A DNA stretch of 39,885 nucleotides from Candidatus Merdicola faecigallinarum (GCA_018714565.1 DVNH01000003.1:1-39885); one strand, 5' to 3'. Counted from the stretch's first letter, positions 15,018 through 24,507 are shown. Notes: generated by a model not told the origin, from the sequence alone. Numbers and translations: made by a program.

Positions 15018-15061
15018 CTCCAAAACCACAAGTCTGAGTTCGAGTCTTAGTACCCCTGCCA
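15018..15061 (+). pseudogene. Orphan 3' half of tRNA-Trp (right attachment junction)
   Basis: CTCCAAAACCACAAGTCTGAGTTCGAGTCTTAGTACCCCTGCCA has complete T-arm and acceptor 3' strand, with no 5' half before it. Confidence 0.85.
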
Positions 15062-15068
15062 ATAAAAG

Positions 15069-15098
15069 AGATTTGGAGTTTTGTTCCAAATCTTTTTT
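15069..15098 (+). terminator. Intrinsic terminator downstream of the tRNA-Trp 3' half
   Basis: AGATTTGGA-...-TCCAAATCT followed by TTTTT. Confidence 0.75.
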
Positions 15099-15186
15099 GT
15101 TTTATTCGATTTTTTATATTTTTCTTTATGTTGTTTTTTGTTTTCCACTTTTTTCCGGCTTTCCTATTCGTTTTTATGGAGGTTAT

Positions 15187-15783
15187 ATGAATTTTTTTTC
15201 TTATCATTTTTTTAAGAATTTTCTTTTCTTAATTTTTGTATTTCTACTTTTTATTTGCATCTTTTTTATTCCTTCTATTTATTCTCAAGATTTTAATACT
15301 CAAAACCAAATCGGTGAATCTTTTCTATTAAATCCGAATGGTTTTATTTGGCCAATTCCCGGATATACGAAAATCACATCTCCTTTTGGAAAAAGAAAGT
15401 CTCCTACTTCAGGAGCCTCTTCTTCTCATTCTGGAATAGATATCGGAGCTCCAGAAGGAACTAATTTATATGCTGTTTGTGACGGCGAGATTACCTTTAC
15501 TCAATTTTTAGGTGCAGGAGGCTATACGATTACTCTTTCTAGCAAAAATTTAAAAATTACTTATTGCCATGTATCTCCTAACTATATTGTAAAAAAAGGA
15601 GATCTTGTAAAACAAGGACAAAAAATTGGTAATGTTGGTCCCAAATATGTATTCGGAGTTCCTGGAAATCAATATCAAGATTCTTCTGGTAAGCCTACAA
15701 ATGGTGCTACTACCGGAACCCATTTACATTTTGGTATTCGTGTTGATGGAAAATATGTAGATCCTCTCCTTTATTTCAAATAA
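15187..15783 (+). CDS. M23-family peptidase (LytM-type)
   Basis: HSGIDIGAPEGTNLYAV...THLHFGIRVDGKYVDPLLYF; start chosen at MNFFSYHF preceded by GGAGG instead of the ORF start at 15073. Confidence 0.88.
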   Translation: MNFFSYHFFKNFLFLIFVFLLFICIFFIPSIYSQDFNTQNQIGESFLLNPNGFIWPIPGYTKITSPFGKRKSPTSGASSSHSGIDIGAPEGTNLYAVCDGEITFTQFLGAGGYTITLSSKNLKITYCHVSPNYIVKKGDLVKQGQKIGNVGPKYVFGVPGNQYQDSSGKPTNGATTGTHLHFGIRVDGKYVDPLLYFK

Positions 15784-15819
15784 TCCAGTTGTTCTGTGTA
15801 ACTCTAAAAGTAAGCAAAA

Positions 15820-15853
15820 AACACTTAAGATATTCTCATCTATCTTAAGTGTT
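15820..15853. terminator. Bidirectional terminator
   Basis: AACACTTAAGATA/TATCTTAAGTGTT between convergent genes. Confidence 0.7.
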
Positions 15854-15858
15854 TCGTA

Positions 15859-16332
15859 TTACATGTCCTCATCTTCATCTTCTGGTATTTGTATTTCTTT
15901 TTCTTCTTCACAATTACCATGACAGCAAGAACAATCACCTTCACATTCTTCGTTCCAATCTAACTCTATAATATTATGACATTCTGGACAAGTGATTTCA
16001 GATCGTAATTCATCTGCTTCTGCCTCAAATTCACAATTACAATATGGACAAACAATCTCAAAATCATAATTATCATTGTCTGTAATGTATAATTCTTTTT
16101 CTATCTTATTAAGACTGTCTTCCATTAAAGCCGATTTTTTTTCTATTTCTTTTTGTTTTTCTTCTAACTCTTGCATTTTTTCTAGATTTTGATTATATAG
16201 ATCTTGTAATTCTGTAAGAAAATCTAAAAATATTCCCGAAAAAGCATTTTTTACATATTCAAAATCTTTTTTACTCTCCATATTCGATTCTAAGTCTGTG
16301 ATCAACTCTTTATATTTTTCATTTATATTCAT
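15859..16332 (-). CDS. CD1247 N-terminal-type protein with zinc-ribbon
   Basis: Coiled coil, then CPYCNCEFEAEADELRSEITCPECHNIIEL and a Cys-rich acidic tail. Confidence 0.65.
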   Translation of the reverse strand: MNINEKYKELITDLESNMESKKDFEYVKNAFSGIFLDFLTELQDLYNQNLEKMQELEEKQKEIEKKSALMEDSLNKIEKELYITDNDNYDFEIVCPYCNCEFEAEADELRSEITCPECHNIIELDWNEECEGDCSCCHGNCEEEKEIQIPEDEDEDM

Positions 16333-16352
16333 ATAAATTGTTTTTCCTTCCT

Positions 16353-16919
16353 TTATAATCTTTCCATATATTCACCAGTTCTTGTATCGATTCTGATGAT
16401 ATCTCCGATATTTACAAATAGAGGAACTGATATTTCAAATCCATTTTCTAATGTTGCTGGTTTTCCTGATGTTGTTGTAGTATTTCCACTAAATCCTGGT
16501 TCTGTATATGTAACTTCTAATTCTACGAACATTGGTGGTTCTACCGCAAATACACTTCCTTTATAAGAAAGAATTTTCATTGTCATATTTTCTTTCATAT
16601 ATTTTAAAGCATCACCAATTTGTTCTTCATTAAGAGGCATTTGCTCATATGTTTCATTATCCATGAAATAATATAATTCTCCATCTTTATATAAATATTG
16701 CATATCTCTTTTTTCTATTTCTGCTCCTGGATATTTTTCAGATGGATTAAATGTTTTTTCTAATACTGCACCTGTAATTACATTTTTTAGTTTAGTTCTT
16801 ACAAAAGCAGATCCTTTTCCTGGTTTTACGTGTTGAAATTCTACAACTTTAAATACGTTTCCGTCCATTTCAAAAGTAGTTCCATTTCTAAAATCTCCTG
16901 CCATGTATACTTCTGCCAT
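16353..16919 (-). CDS. efp: Elongation factor P
   Basis: [28 protein letters not shown]...[17 protein letters not shown]. Confidence 0.95.
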   Translation of the reverse strand: MAEVYMAGDFRNGTTFEMDGNVFKVVEFQHVKPGKGSAFVRTKLKNVITGAVLEKTFNPSEKYPGAEIEKRDMQYLYKDGELYYFMDNETYEQMPLNEEQIGDALKYMKENMTMKILSYKGSVFAVEPPMFVELEVTYTEPGFSGNTTTTSGKPATLENGFEISVPLFVNIGDIIRIDTRTGEYMERL

Positions 16920-17005
16920 AAATTATTACCCTCTTTCTATATTTTTTTAAATAACCTTTTCTATTTTACTATATTTTGGTTTAAAAATCAATACTTTGCT
17001 TCTTT

Positions 17006-18082
17006 CTACTTTAATATAATATAATTTTTATCCGAATTTGTTAATTTTATACAACCATTTTTTGTAATTTGAACTGTATCTTCAATACGAACTCCAAATT
17101 TTCCTGGAATATAAATTCCTGGTTCATCCGTTACTGTCATATTATCCTTTAGTAAATAGTCTTTTCTACCAATTGTTGGTGATTCGTGGATTTCTAAACC
17201 AAGACCGTGTCCTAAACTATGATCTAATGTATAACCATGAATTTTAAAATCACTTTCCACCATCATAGTAAGAATTCTAGCATTTGCTCCTTCTTTCATT
17301 TCATCTAATGTTTGATTTTGATTTTTCAAAACTAAATTATAAATTGGTTTTATTTCTTCTGGCACATACTCCATAAAAATCGTTCTTGTCATATCAGAAC
17401 AATAGCCTTTATAAGTACAACCAAAATCAATTGTAATTGGATCTCCTGCTTCAATTTTTCGTTCAGTAGGTACAGCATGTGGCATAGAAGAATTTGGTCC
17501 AGATGCAACTATGGAATCAAAGGAAGTTCCTTCTGCCCCATTCATTTTAAAATATTGTTCTATTTCCATTGCAATTTGTTTTTCTGTCATTCCCTTTTTT
17601 ATAAAATTACAAAGATGTTCAAAACAATCATCTGTTATCTTACAAGCTTTTTTAATACATTCGATTTCTTCTTCATCTTTTACCATTCTTTGATTTTCTA
17701 ATAGATTTTCTGTTTCTACTAAATTATTTATTTTATACATATGCATATATTCTTTATATTTTGCATATGTAACATAAGCTTCTTCAAAACCAACATTTTC
17801 ACAAAACATAAAGAAATTTTCATAGTCATCTTTTGACACATCTTTTACATTATATACAATAATTTCGTCATCAATTGTAAGAACGCGATTAACAGATTCA
17901 ATATATCTTGAATCTGTTATATAAATATTTTCTTTTCTTGTAATTAATAATGTTCCTTCTGTTTCCATTGAAATTCCTGTAAGATAATATATATTTACAG
18001 GATTAGATACTATCATTCCTTGCATATCTAGTAGATTTAGTTTGTTTCTTAACCATTTAATTTTTACATTCATAACTTTCAC
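17006..18082 (-). CDS. M24-family Xaa-Pro aminopeptidase
   Basis: DPITIDFGCTYKGYCSDMTRTIF, LDHSLGHGLGLEIHESP, VTDEPGIYIPGKFGVRIED. Confidence 0.92.
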   Translation of the reverse strand: MKVMNVKIKWLRNKLNLLDMQGMIVSNPVNIYYLTGISMETEGTLLITRKENIYITDSRYIESVNRVLTIDDEIIVYNVKDVSKDDYENFFMFCENVGFEEAYVTYAKYKEYMHMYKINNLVETENLLENQRMVKDEEEIECIKKACKITDDCFEHLCNFIKKGMTEKQIAMEIEQYFKMNGAEGTSFDSIVASGPNSSMPHAVPTERKIEAGDPITIDFGCTYKGYCSDMTRTIFMEYVPEEIKPIYNLVLKNQNQTLDEMKEGANARILTMMVESDFKIHGYTLDHSLGHGLGLEIHESPTIGRKDYLLKDNMTVTDEPGIYIPGKFGVRIEDTVQITKNGCIKLTNSDKNYIILK

Positions 18083-18091
18083 TCCTTTTCG

Positions 18092-18844
18092 TTATGCTTT
18101 ATATAATCCCAATGTAAATATTTTTAATAATATAATTAAAATTGTTCCAAATGGTACAAACATTGAAATAAATGAAGATAACGCGATAAAAGTTCCAAAT
18201 GCTATATATTCATTTACTTTTCTCTTTCGTATAATAATTAAAAAAATGCTTACAATTGCTCCAATTAGAAAAGACATAATTGAAATTGTTATAATACTAG
18301 ATGATCCAAAATATAATCCTAATGCACCAATCAATTTAATATCTCCAAATCCCATAGAATCTTTTTCATAAATTAACCCTCCGCTTAAGGTTATTATTAG
18401 AAAAATTCCAGCTCCTACTACCATTCCTAAAATTTTTGTCATTGCAATATTAATATCCGAAATCCCATAAATAAAAGCAAATAATAAACCAATTTCAAAA
18501 ATTGTTAAAACCAGTCGATTTGGAATAATCTGTTTTTTATGATCAATAATCATAACAGACAATAATAATGGTGTTAATATTAAATATTGTATTAAATCTA
18601 AATTTTCTATGATACCTTGTTGCAATCCACAATGATACAATAACATTATATAGATAAAAGAAGTTACAAACATTAAAAGGTAATTTGGTTTAAATGTTTC
18701 TTTATATTCTTTTGCAATCTCTTTCGAAAAAACTTTTTTCCCTTCTGGTAATCTTTTGTTACACCAATCTATAAATTGTCCTACTAAAAGTCCTATTATT
18801 CCTATTAGAACATAGTAAAGTATATGTACGTCATTAAAATACAT
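18092..18844 (-). CDS. A24-family prepilin peptidase
   Basis: MIIDHKKQIIPNRL and DSMGFGDIKLIGALGLYFG catalytic Asp motifs; multi-TM. Confidence 0.85.
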   Translation of the reverse strand: MYFNDVHILYYVLIGIIGLLVGQFIDWCNKRLPEGKKVFSKEIAKEYKETFKPNYLLMFVTSFIYIMLLYHCGLQQGIIENLDLIQYLILTPLLLSVMIIDHKKQIIPNRLVLTIFEIGLLFAFIYGISDINIAMTKILGMVVGAGIFLIITLSGGLIYEKDSMGFGDIKLIGALGLYFGSSSIITISIMSFLIGAIVSIFLIIIRKRKVNEYIAFGTFIALSSFISMFVPFGTILIILLKIFTLGLYKA

Positions 18845-19348
18845 CTATTTTTCCGCTCCTTTATGCTTGCTATATTGTTTCATTATATATCTTTCTATTG
18901 GTCTTTTTATTCTTGTTAATATAATATCCTTTTCTGCAATTGGATCTACTAATATGGAAAACATTTTACAACGGTTTGCTCCTAAAATATCTGTAAAAAT
19001 CTGATCTCCAACTACAGCAATATTTTCATTTTTTAGGTTCATCTCTTCCATAGCTTTTTTAAATCCTTTTTTAAAAGGCTTCATACTAAAAGAAGCATAT
19101 GGAATTTCTAGTGCATTTGATACTTGTTCTAGTTTGTCTTTTTTATTAGAATTGGAAACAATATATAACTTAATATTGTTTTTTTTCAAATCTTGGCACC
19201 ATTGTTTTACGCCATCTAATAAATTACGATTAAAGTCAATAAGAGTATTATCCATGTCCAAAATAATTCCTTTAAGCCTATTTCCTTCTAAAAAATTCAT
19301 ATTAATTTCTGTAACGTTTTTAAAATGATGATTTGGATATAGCAACAT
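18845..19348 (-). CDS. yqeG: YqeG-family HAD IIIA phosphatase
   Basis: GIILDMDNTLIDFN...YIVSNSNKKDK...NIAVVGDQIFTDILGANR. Confidence 0.9.
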   Translation of the reverse strand: MLLYPNHHFKNVTEINMNFLEGNRLKGIILDMDNTLIDFNRNLLDGVKQWCQDLKKNNIKLYIVSNSNKKDKLEQVSNALEIPYASFSMKPFKKGFKKAMEEMNLKNENIAVVGDQIFTDILGANRCKMFSILVDPIAEKDIILTRIKRPIERYIMKQYSKHKGAEK

Positions 19349-19469
19349 GAAAACCTCCTATAATACTTAAATTATATTACCAATATGTCTTAATTTTGTC
19401 AAGAAGCTCTCTAATAGCATCTTTAATATTTTGACTTTTTTTAATTATTTTTATTCTATCCAATAAAAA

Positions 19470-19550
19470 ATAGAATTTATAAATTTTCTTTCAAACCAAA
19501 AACTCTAGTCTAAATCTTTTATTGTTTGAAGTACTTCTTATAAATTCTAT
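19470..19550. repeat. Long imperfect hairpin in the sleB-yqeG intergenic region
   Basis: ATAGAATTTATAA (19470-19482)/TTATAAATTCTAT (19538-19550), inner stem TTCAAAC (19490-19496)/GTTTGAA (19524-19530). Confidence 0.7.
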
Positions 19551-19608
19551 GCATTTCTATCTTTTTTTATTATATAGGAAAAATCGATAGATTTTTACGT
19601 ATATAACA

Positions 19609-19677
19609 TGGTTAAGTTAGCGATATTCGTGGGATTGCGAAGCAATCTGTACATATGGCAAAGCCACTTTTCTTATT
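19609..19677. repeat. Dispersed repeat copy 1
   Basis: ...GGTTAAGTT...GATTGCgaaGCAATCTGTACATATGGCaaaGCCACTTTTCTTATTT. Confidence 0.85.
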
Positions 19678-20440
19678 TACAAAATCTGTGGTTTCCGATT
19701 GTAATCGTATGAGGTCTTGACCAAATCCACTTATTCGTTGCAGTTGCAGGATTAAAATAGTATATTGCACCATAAGTTGGATCCCATCCATTTAAAGCAT
19801 CTTGTGCAGCTTTTTTCGCTGTAGAATTTGGTGTTAAATTAATTTGTCCATCTGCGACAACGTCAAAGGCTCCTGATTGGTAAATAACTCCAGCAATTGT
19901 GTTTGGAAAGGAAGAATTCTTCACTCTATTTAATACTACCGCACCAACCGCAACTTGTCCCGTATATGGTTCGCCTCTTGCTTCTCCATAAATAAGCCTA
20001 GCTAACAAGTTTAAGTCACTTGAGTTACTAGAAGAACTCCCTGAACTAGAAGAGGAATTAAAAATTCCCATTGCAGCTAATGTATTTTTTCCTGCAATTC
20101 CATCTACTGTAAGTCCATTTTTTCTTTGGAAATACTTCACTGCCTCTACTGTTTGTGAACCATAAATTCCATCGATATTTCCTTTATAATATCCCCATCT
20201 TTTTAATTTGGTTTGGATTTGTGTTACCTCACTTCCTCTTGAACCATATTTAGATAATGCTTCTACTTCATTATTTCTAAAAAATATTTGAAAATACAAA
20301 AAAGCAATTATCAAAAGACAGAATACTGCTACTATCGAGATTTTAACTTTCTTTAATCTGTGCGATTTCGAAGCAATCTGTACATTTGGCGAAGCCACTT
20401 TTCTTATTTTAGCCATAAAAAATACACCACTCTTTTTCAC
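19673..20440 (-). CDS. sleB: SleB-like cell wall hydrolase (peptidoglycan-binding + Hydrolase_2), ORF ends within a repeat copy
   Basis: PG_binding_1 (GSRGSEVTQIQTKLKRWGYYKGNIDGIYGSQTVEAVKYFQRKNGLTVDGIAGKNTLAAM) then LLARLIYGEARGEPYTGQVAVGAVVLNRV...; start GTG 20440 or ATG 20416. Confidence 0.85.
   Translation of the reverse strand: MKKSGVFFMAKIRKVASPNVQIASKSHRLKKVKISIVAVFCLLIIAFLYFQIFFRNNEVEALSKYGSRGSEVTQIQTKLKRWGYYKGNIDGIYGSQTVEAVKYFQRKNGLTVDGIAGKNTLAAMGIFNSSSSSGSSSSNSSDLNLLARLIYGEARGEPYTGQVAVGAVVLNRVKNSSFPNTIAGVIYQSGAFDVVADGQINLTPNSTAKKAAQDALNGWDPTYGAIYYFNPATATNKWIWSRPHTITIGNHRFCK
20341..20408. repeat. Dispersed repeat copy 2, inside the sleB-like coding region
   Basis: CTTTCTTTAATCTGTGCGATTTCGAAGCAATCTGTACATTTGGCGAAGCCACTTTTCTTATTT. 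Confidence 0.85.
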
Positions 20441-20515
20441 TATAATAGTTTTTTATTTTCTATTATTCTAACCAGAAATGGTGTATATATACAGTTTTAT
20501 ATAATATTTCAAGTT

Positions 20516-22186
20516 TTAAAAGATTCCTATAATTTCGCCATTTTCATCTACATCTATCTGTTCTGCTGCTGGAATTTTTGGGAGTCCTGGCATTGTCATA
20601 ATATCTCCTGTATATACTACAACAAAACCTGCTCCAGATTTCAGTGCAACATCTTTTACATGTATATCAAATTCTCCCTTGCATTCTAGTTTCTTTGGAT
20701 CATCTGAAAAAGAATACTGTGTTTTTGCTATACAAATTGGTAAATTTTGATAACCAATTTTTTCGATTCTCTCTATATTCTCTTTTGCTTTTCCTTCAAA
20801 AATAACGTCATTTGCTCCATATACTTTCTTTGCTACCATCTTTATTTTCTCTTTAATTGGCATTTCTAAAGGATAGGCAAAATTTAATTTTCTTTCATTT
20901 GCTAAAGTAAGGATTTTTGAAGCTAAATCGGTGGCCCCTTCTCCCCCTTTTTCCCAACTTTCTACAAGGCTTACTTTTATTTTTTCTTTATTTAATTTCT
21001 TAATTAAATAATCAATTTCACTTTCTATATCATTTTGATATTTATTAATTGCTACAACTACTTCTGTTCCAAATACTTCTTTTATATTTTTTATATGTTT
21101 TAATAAGTTGTTTGCAATTCCATTTTCTAATGCCTCTATATTTTCTTCTGCTAATTCTTTTTTATCTGCCCCTCCATGGTATTTTAGAGCTTTCATTGTT
21201 GCAACACAAACAACAGCATTAGGAAATACTTCAGCTTTTCTACATTTAATGTCAAAAAATTTCTCTGCTCCTAAATCTGCTCCGAATCCTGCTTCTGTAA
21301 TCGTATAATCTGCCAGTTTCATTGCTAACTTAGTCGCAATAATTGTATTACATCCATGTGCAATATTTGCAAAAGGTCCGCCATGTACAATTGCAGGAGT
21401 TCCTTCTAATGTTTGTACCAAATTCGGTTTTATAGCATCTTTTAATATTGCTGCCATTGCTCCTTGTGCATTTAAATCTCTGGCATATACTGGTTCATCG
21501 TTTTCATTCCATCCAATCATTATATTTCCTAATTTTTCTTTTAAATCTTGGATGTTTTCTGCTAAACAAAAAATGGCCATAATTTCGGAAGCCGCAGTAA
21601 TAGAAAAATGATCTTCTCTTGGTACAATCTTTTTTTCTCCTGATAAGCCACATTCTACTTTTCTTAATTGTCTATCATTTAGATCTAAGCATCTTTCCCA
21701 AATTACTTCTTTAATTCCTAATTTATTACCAAAATAAATATGATTATCAATCATACTAGATAATAAATTATTAGCAGAAGTAATTGCATGAAAGTCACCT
21801 GTAAAATGCAGATTAATATCTATCATCGGCGCTATTTGTGAATAACCTCCCCCTGTTGCTCCTCCTTTTATTCCAAAAACCGGACCCAATGATGGCTCTC
21901 TAAGTGCTAAAATTACTTTTTTACCTATTTTTTTTAGTCCGTCTGCCAACCCTATCGATATCGTTGTTTTTCCCTCTCCTAACGGCGTTGGGTTAATTGC
22001 TGTTACTAGGATCAATTTACCATCTTGATTATTCTTTCTTTTTTCCAATACGTTTGCAGATATTTTCGCTTTATCCCATCCATATAATGATAAATCATCT
22101 TCTTTTATTCCTAAATCTTTTGCAATTTCCGTTATTTTCTTTAGCTTTGCTTTTTTTGCAATCTCGATATCTTGCATATGGCTCAC
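20516..22186 (-). CDS. fhs: Formate--tetrahydrofolate ligase
   Basis: ITAINPTPLGEGKTTISIGLADGL...HFTGDFHAITSANNLLSSMIDN...GAGFVVVYTGDIMTMPGLPK. Confidence 0.97.
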   Translation of the reverse strand: MSHMQDIEIAKKAKLKKITEIAKDLGIKEDDLSLYGWDKAKISANVLEKRKNNQDGKLILVTAINPTPLGEGKTTISIGLADGLKKIGKKVILALREPSLGPVFGIKGGATGGGYSQIAPMIDINLHFTGDFHAITSANNLLSSMIDNHIYFGNKLGIKEVIWERCLDLNDRQLRKVECGLSGEKKIVPREDHFSITAASEIMAIFCLAENIQDLKEKLGNIMIGWNENDEPVYARDLNAQGAMAAILKDAIKPNLVQTLEGTPAIVHGGPFANIAHGCNTIIATKLAMKLADYTITEAGFGADLGAEKFFDIKCRKAEVFPNAVVCVATMKALKYHGGADKKELAEENIEALENGIANNLLKHIKNIKEVFGTEVVVAINKYQNDIESEIDYLIKKLNKEKIKVSLVESWEKGGEGATDLASKILTLANERKLNFAYPLEMPIKEKIKMVAKKVYGANDVIFEGKAKENIERIEKIGYQNLPICIAKTQYSFSDDPKKLECKGEFDIHVKDVALKSGAGFVVVYTGDIMTMPGLPKIPAAEQIDVDENGEIIGIF

Positions 22187-22206
22187 CTCTTTAAATTTTT
22201 AATAGA

Positions 22207-22647
22207 TTAAAAAATAAGTCCCACTATAATTCCCAAAATTGCTCCTACAAATACTTGAAAAGGAGTATGTCCTAAAACTTCTACTAATTTTTCTGACACT
22301 TGTACGCCTGATAACCCTGGTGTTTCAATTAGTTTATTTAATAACGATGCTTGTTTTCCCGCTGCTCTTCTAACACCTGCTGCATCATACATAACAATAA
22401 ATGCAAAAACAAGAGAAAGAGCAAAAATTGGACTATTAAATCCTTCCCCTTTTCCTATTAATACAGATAAAGCCATAACAATAGCAGAATGAGAACTAGG
22501 CATTCCTCCTGCTCCCATAATTCTTTTAAAATTCAACTTTTTTGTTTCGACTAATTCCCAAATTACTTTAAATATTTGTATGCAAAGCCATAACAAAAAA
22601 GGTATATATACATACTTATTTGTAATAAATTGCTCAAATAAATCCAT
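22207..22647 (-). CDS. Divergent PAP2 family protein (YuiD-like)
   Basis: GAGGMPSSHSAIVMAL...MYDAAGVRRAAGKQA...LGHTPFQVFVGAILGI. Confidence 0.9.
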   Translation of the reverse strand: MDLFEQFITNKYVYIPFLLWLCIQIFKVIWELVETKKLNFKRIMGAGGMPSSHSAIVMALSVLIGKGEGFNSPIFALSLVFAFIVMYDAAGVRRAAGKQASLLNKLIETPGLSGVQVSEKLVEVLGHTPFQVFVGAILGIIVGLIF

Positions 22648-22661
22648 TTCGTAAATTCCCC

Positions 22662-22907
22662 TTATTCTTCATTTGGTATAAAATTTTCTTCTTTTATTAC
22701 TCCATCTTCATTAATTAAGATAGAAATTCTTTTTTCTGCTTTTTCTAAAATTTCGTTACATCTCTTTGATAAAGCCATGCCTTCTTCGAATTTTTTAATA
22801 GATTCGTCCAATCCTAAATCTCCTTTTTCCAATTCAGTAGCTATTTTTTCTAATTGTTGCATTGCTTCTTCAAAATTGATTTTTTCTTTTTCCATCTTTT
22901 CCTCCAT
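22662..22907 (-). CDS. xseB: Exodeoxyribonuclease VII small subunit
   Basis: NFEEAMQQLEKIATELEKGDLGLDESIKKFEEGM. Confidence 0.93.
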   Translation of the reverse strand: MEEKMEKEKINFEEAMQQLEKIATELEKGDLGLDESIKKFEEGMALSKRCNEILEKAEKRISILINEDGVIKEENFIPNEE

Positions 22908-24097
22908 TATTCTATAATTCTCGCATTTCTTTTTCCATCCGTCAATTGCAAAGTAATTTCATCTTGTTTTTTTAATTCCCTTACAGATTTTATTACCTTA
23001 CCATTTTTCTGTATAATAGAATATCCTCTTGTTAACGTTTTTAATGGACTTAATGCATCCAACTTCGATATTAGTTGTATTGCATTTATCCTTTTATCAT
23101 GTAAACAACTTGTTGTAATTGTTGCTATTCTTTTGACAACATTGTCTAATTGTATGTATTTTTCATTGATATCTTGAAATGGTTCTTTAAACACTCTTCT
23201 TGTCATACACTTTTCATATCGCAATCGCATTACTTCTGTTTTCTTCTTTAAGGTATTTTTTAATTGATATTGATAATTATCTAATTTTAATTTTACGTCT
23301 GCGATATTCGGAACAGCAAGTTCAGCAGCTGCTGATGGTGTTGGTGCACGAAGATCCGCCACAAAATCCGAAATTGAAAAATCTGTTTCATGTCCTACTG
23401 CTGAAATGATAGGGATTTCAGAAGTATAAATTGCACGAGCAACAATCTCCTCATTAAAAGGCCATAAGTCTTCTAGAGATCCTCCTCCCCTTGCTAGAAT
23501 AAGAACATCTGCTAATTTCTTTTCATTCATTGTTCGAATTGCATCTGCAATTTTAACAGCAGCGCCTTCTCCTTGTACCGGTACTGGTAATAAGCGAATA
23601 TAAACATTTGGATTTCTCCTTGTTGATACATTAATAATATCTCGAATAACAGATCCTGTATTAGAAGTTAAAACACCAATTACCTTAGGCATACTAGGAA
23701 TTCTTTTTTTATGTTCTTTTTGGAATAAGCCTTCCTGCTCTAGTTTTTTCTTTAATTCTTCATAAGCAGTATAAAGACTGCCCATTCCGTCTTCCTGCAT
23801 TGCTTTGCAATAAATTTGATACACTCCATCTCTTTCAAAAACAGATACTGTTCCTAAAACCATAACACTCATTCCATCTTTTGGAATAAAATTAAGATTT
23901 GCAGTATATGTTTTAAACATAATACACTTAATCAAAGATTTATCATCTTTTAAAGTAAAATACATATGTCCTGTATAATGATGCTTAAAGTTTGAAATTT
24001 CACCTTTTACTAGAACATTTGCTAGCACTTCATCACTTGCTATTTTATTTTTAATATATCCATTTAATTCACTAACGGATATTGGATTATATTTCAT
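22907..24097 (-). CDS. xseA: Exodeoxyribonuclease VII large subunit
   Basis: VLVKGEISNFKHHYTGHMYFTLKD...LARGGGSLEDLWPFNEE...SAVGHETDFSISDFVADLRAPTPSAAAE. Confidence 0.95.
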   Translation of the reverse strand: MKYNPISVSELNGYIKNKIASDEVLANVLVKGEISNFKHHYTGHMYFTLKDDKSLIKCIMFKTYTANLNFIPKDGMSVMVLGTVSVFERDGVYQIYCKAMQEDGMGSLYTAYEELKKKLEQEGLFQKEHKKRIPSMPKVIGVLTSNTGSVIRDIINVSTRRNPNVYIRLLPVPVQGEGAAVKIADAIRTMNEKKLADVLILARGGGSLEDLWPFNEEIVARAIYTSEIPIISAVGHETDFSISDFVADLRAPTPSAAAELAVPNIADVKLKLDNYQYQLKNTLKKKTEVMRLRYEKCMTRRVFKEPFQDINEKYIQLDNVVKRIATITTSCLHDKRINAIQLISKLDALSPLKTLTRGYSIIQKNGKVIKSVRELKKQDEITLQLTDGKRNARIIE

Positions 24098-24507
24098 TCT
24101 TCTACTCCTATTTTCTTTACAATATTTGCTAAAATTCCATTAATAAAATTTGGTGATTGTTCTTCTCCATATTTTTTTGCAAGTTCTACTACTTCATTAA
24201 TTACCACTTTAAAAGGTACTTTCTTATATAAAATTTCATAAATTGCTAGTTCTAATAAGGCAAGATCTATCTTTGATATACGTTCAATAGACCATTCTTT
24301 TTTTAAATTTTGAGAAATCTCTTCCCTGATTCTTGCATTATTTTCAATTACTCCATTTACAAAATTTGCAATATACTCTTGATCTTCATTTTCTATTATT
24401 CCATTGTTTTCAATAAATAATTTTATTTCCTCTTCATTGGATGTTTTTTGAATTTCTAAACTATATAATAATTTAAAAACCATTTCTCTTCTTGCTGATC
24501 GATCCAT
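24094..24507 (-). CDS. nusB: Transcription antitermination factor NusB
   Basis: MDRSARREMVFKLLYSLE...VINEVVELAKKYGEEQSPNFINGILANI. Confidence 0.95.
   Translation of the reverse strand: MDRSARREMVFKLLYSLEIQKTSNEEEIKLFIENNGIIENEDQEYIANFVNGVIENNARIREEISQNLKKEWSIERISKIDLALLELAIYEILYKKVPFKVVINEVVELAKKYGEEQSPNFINGILANIVKKIGVEE

Noticed and set aside
14953-15207. ORF of 84 aa on minus strand
   Set aside because: It runs antisense through the orphan tRNA-Trp 3' half, its terminator and the start of the M23 gene region; no RBS or recognisable domain.
20360-20689. 109-aa plus ORF and similar plus ORFs at 21108-21308, 22854-23177, 25037-25351, 28986-29276, 29538-29834, 37012-37278, 38997-39188
   Set aside because: All antisense to well-supported core genes.
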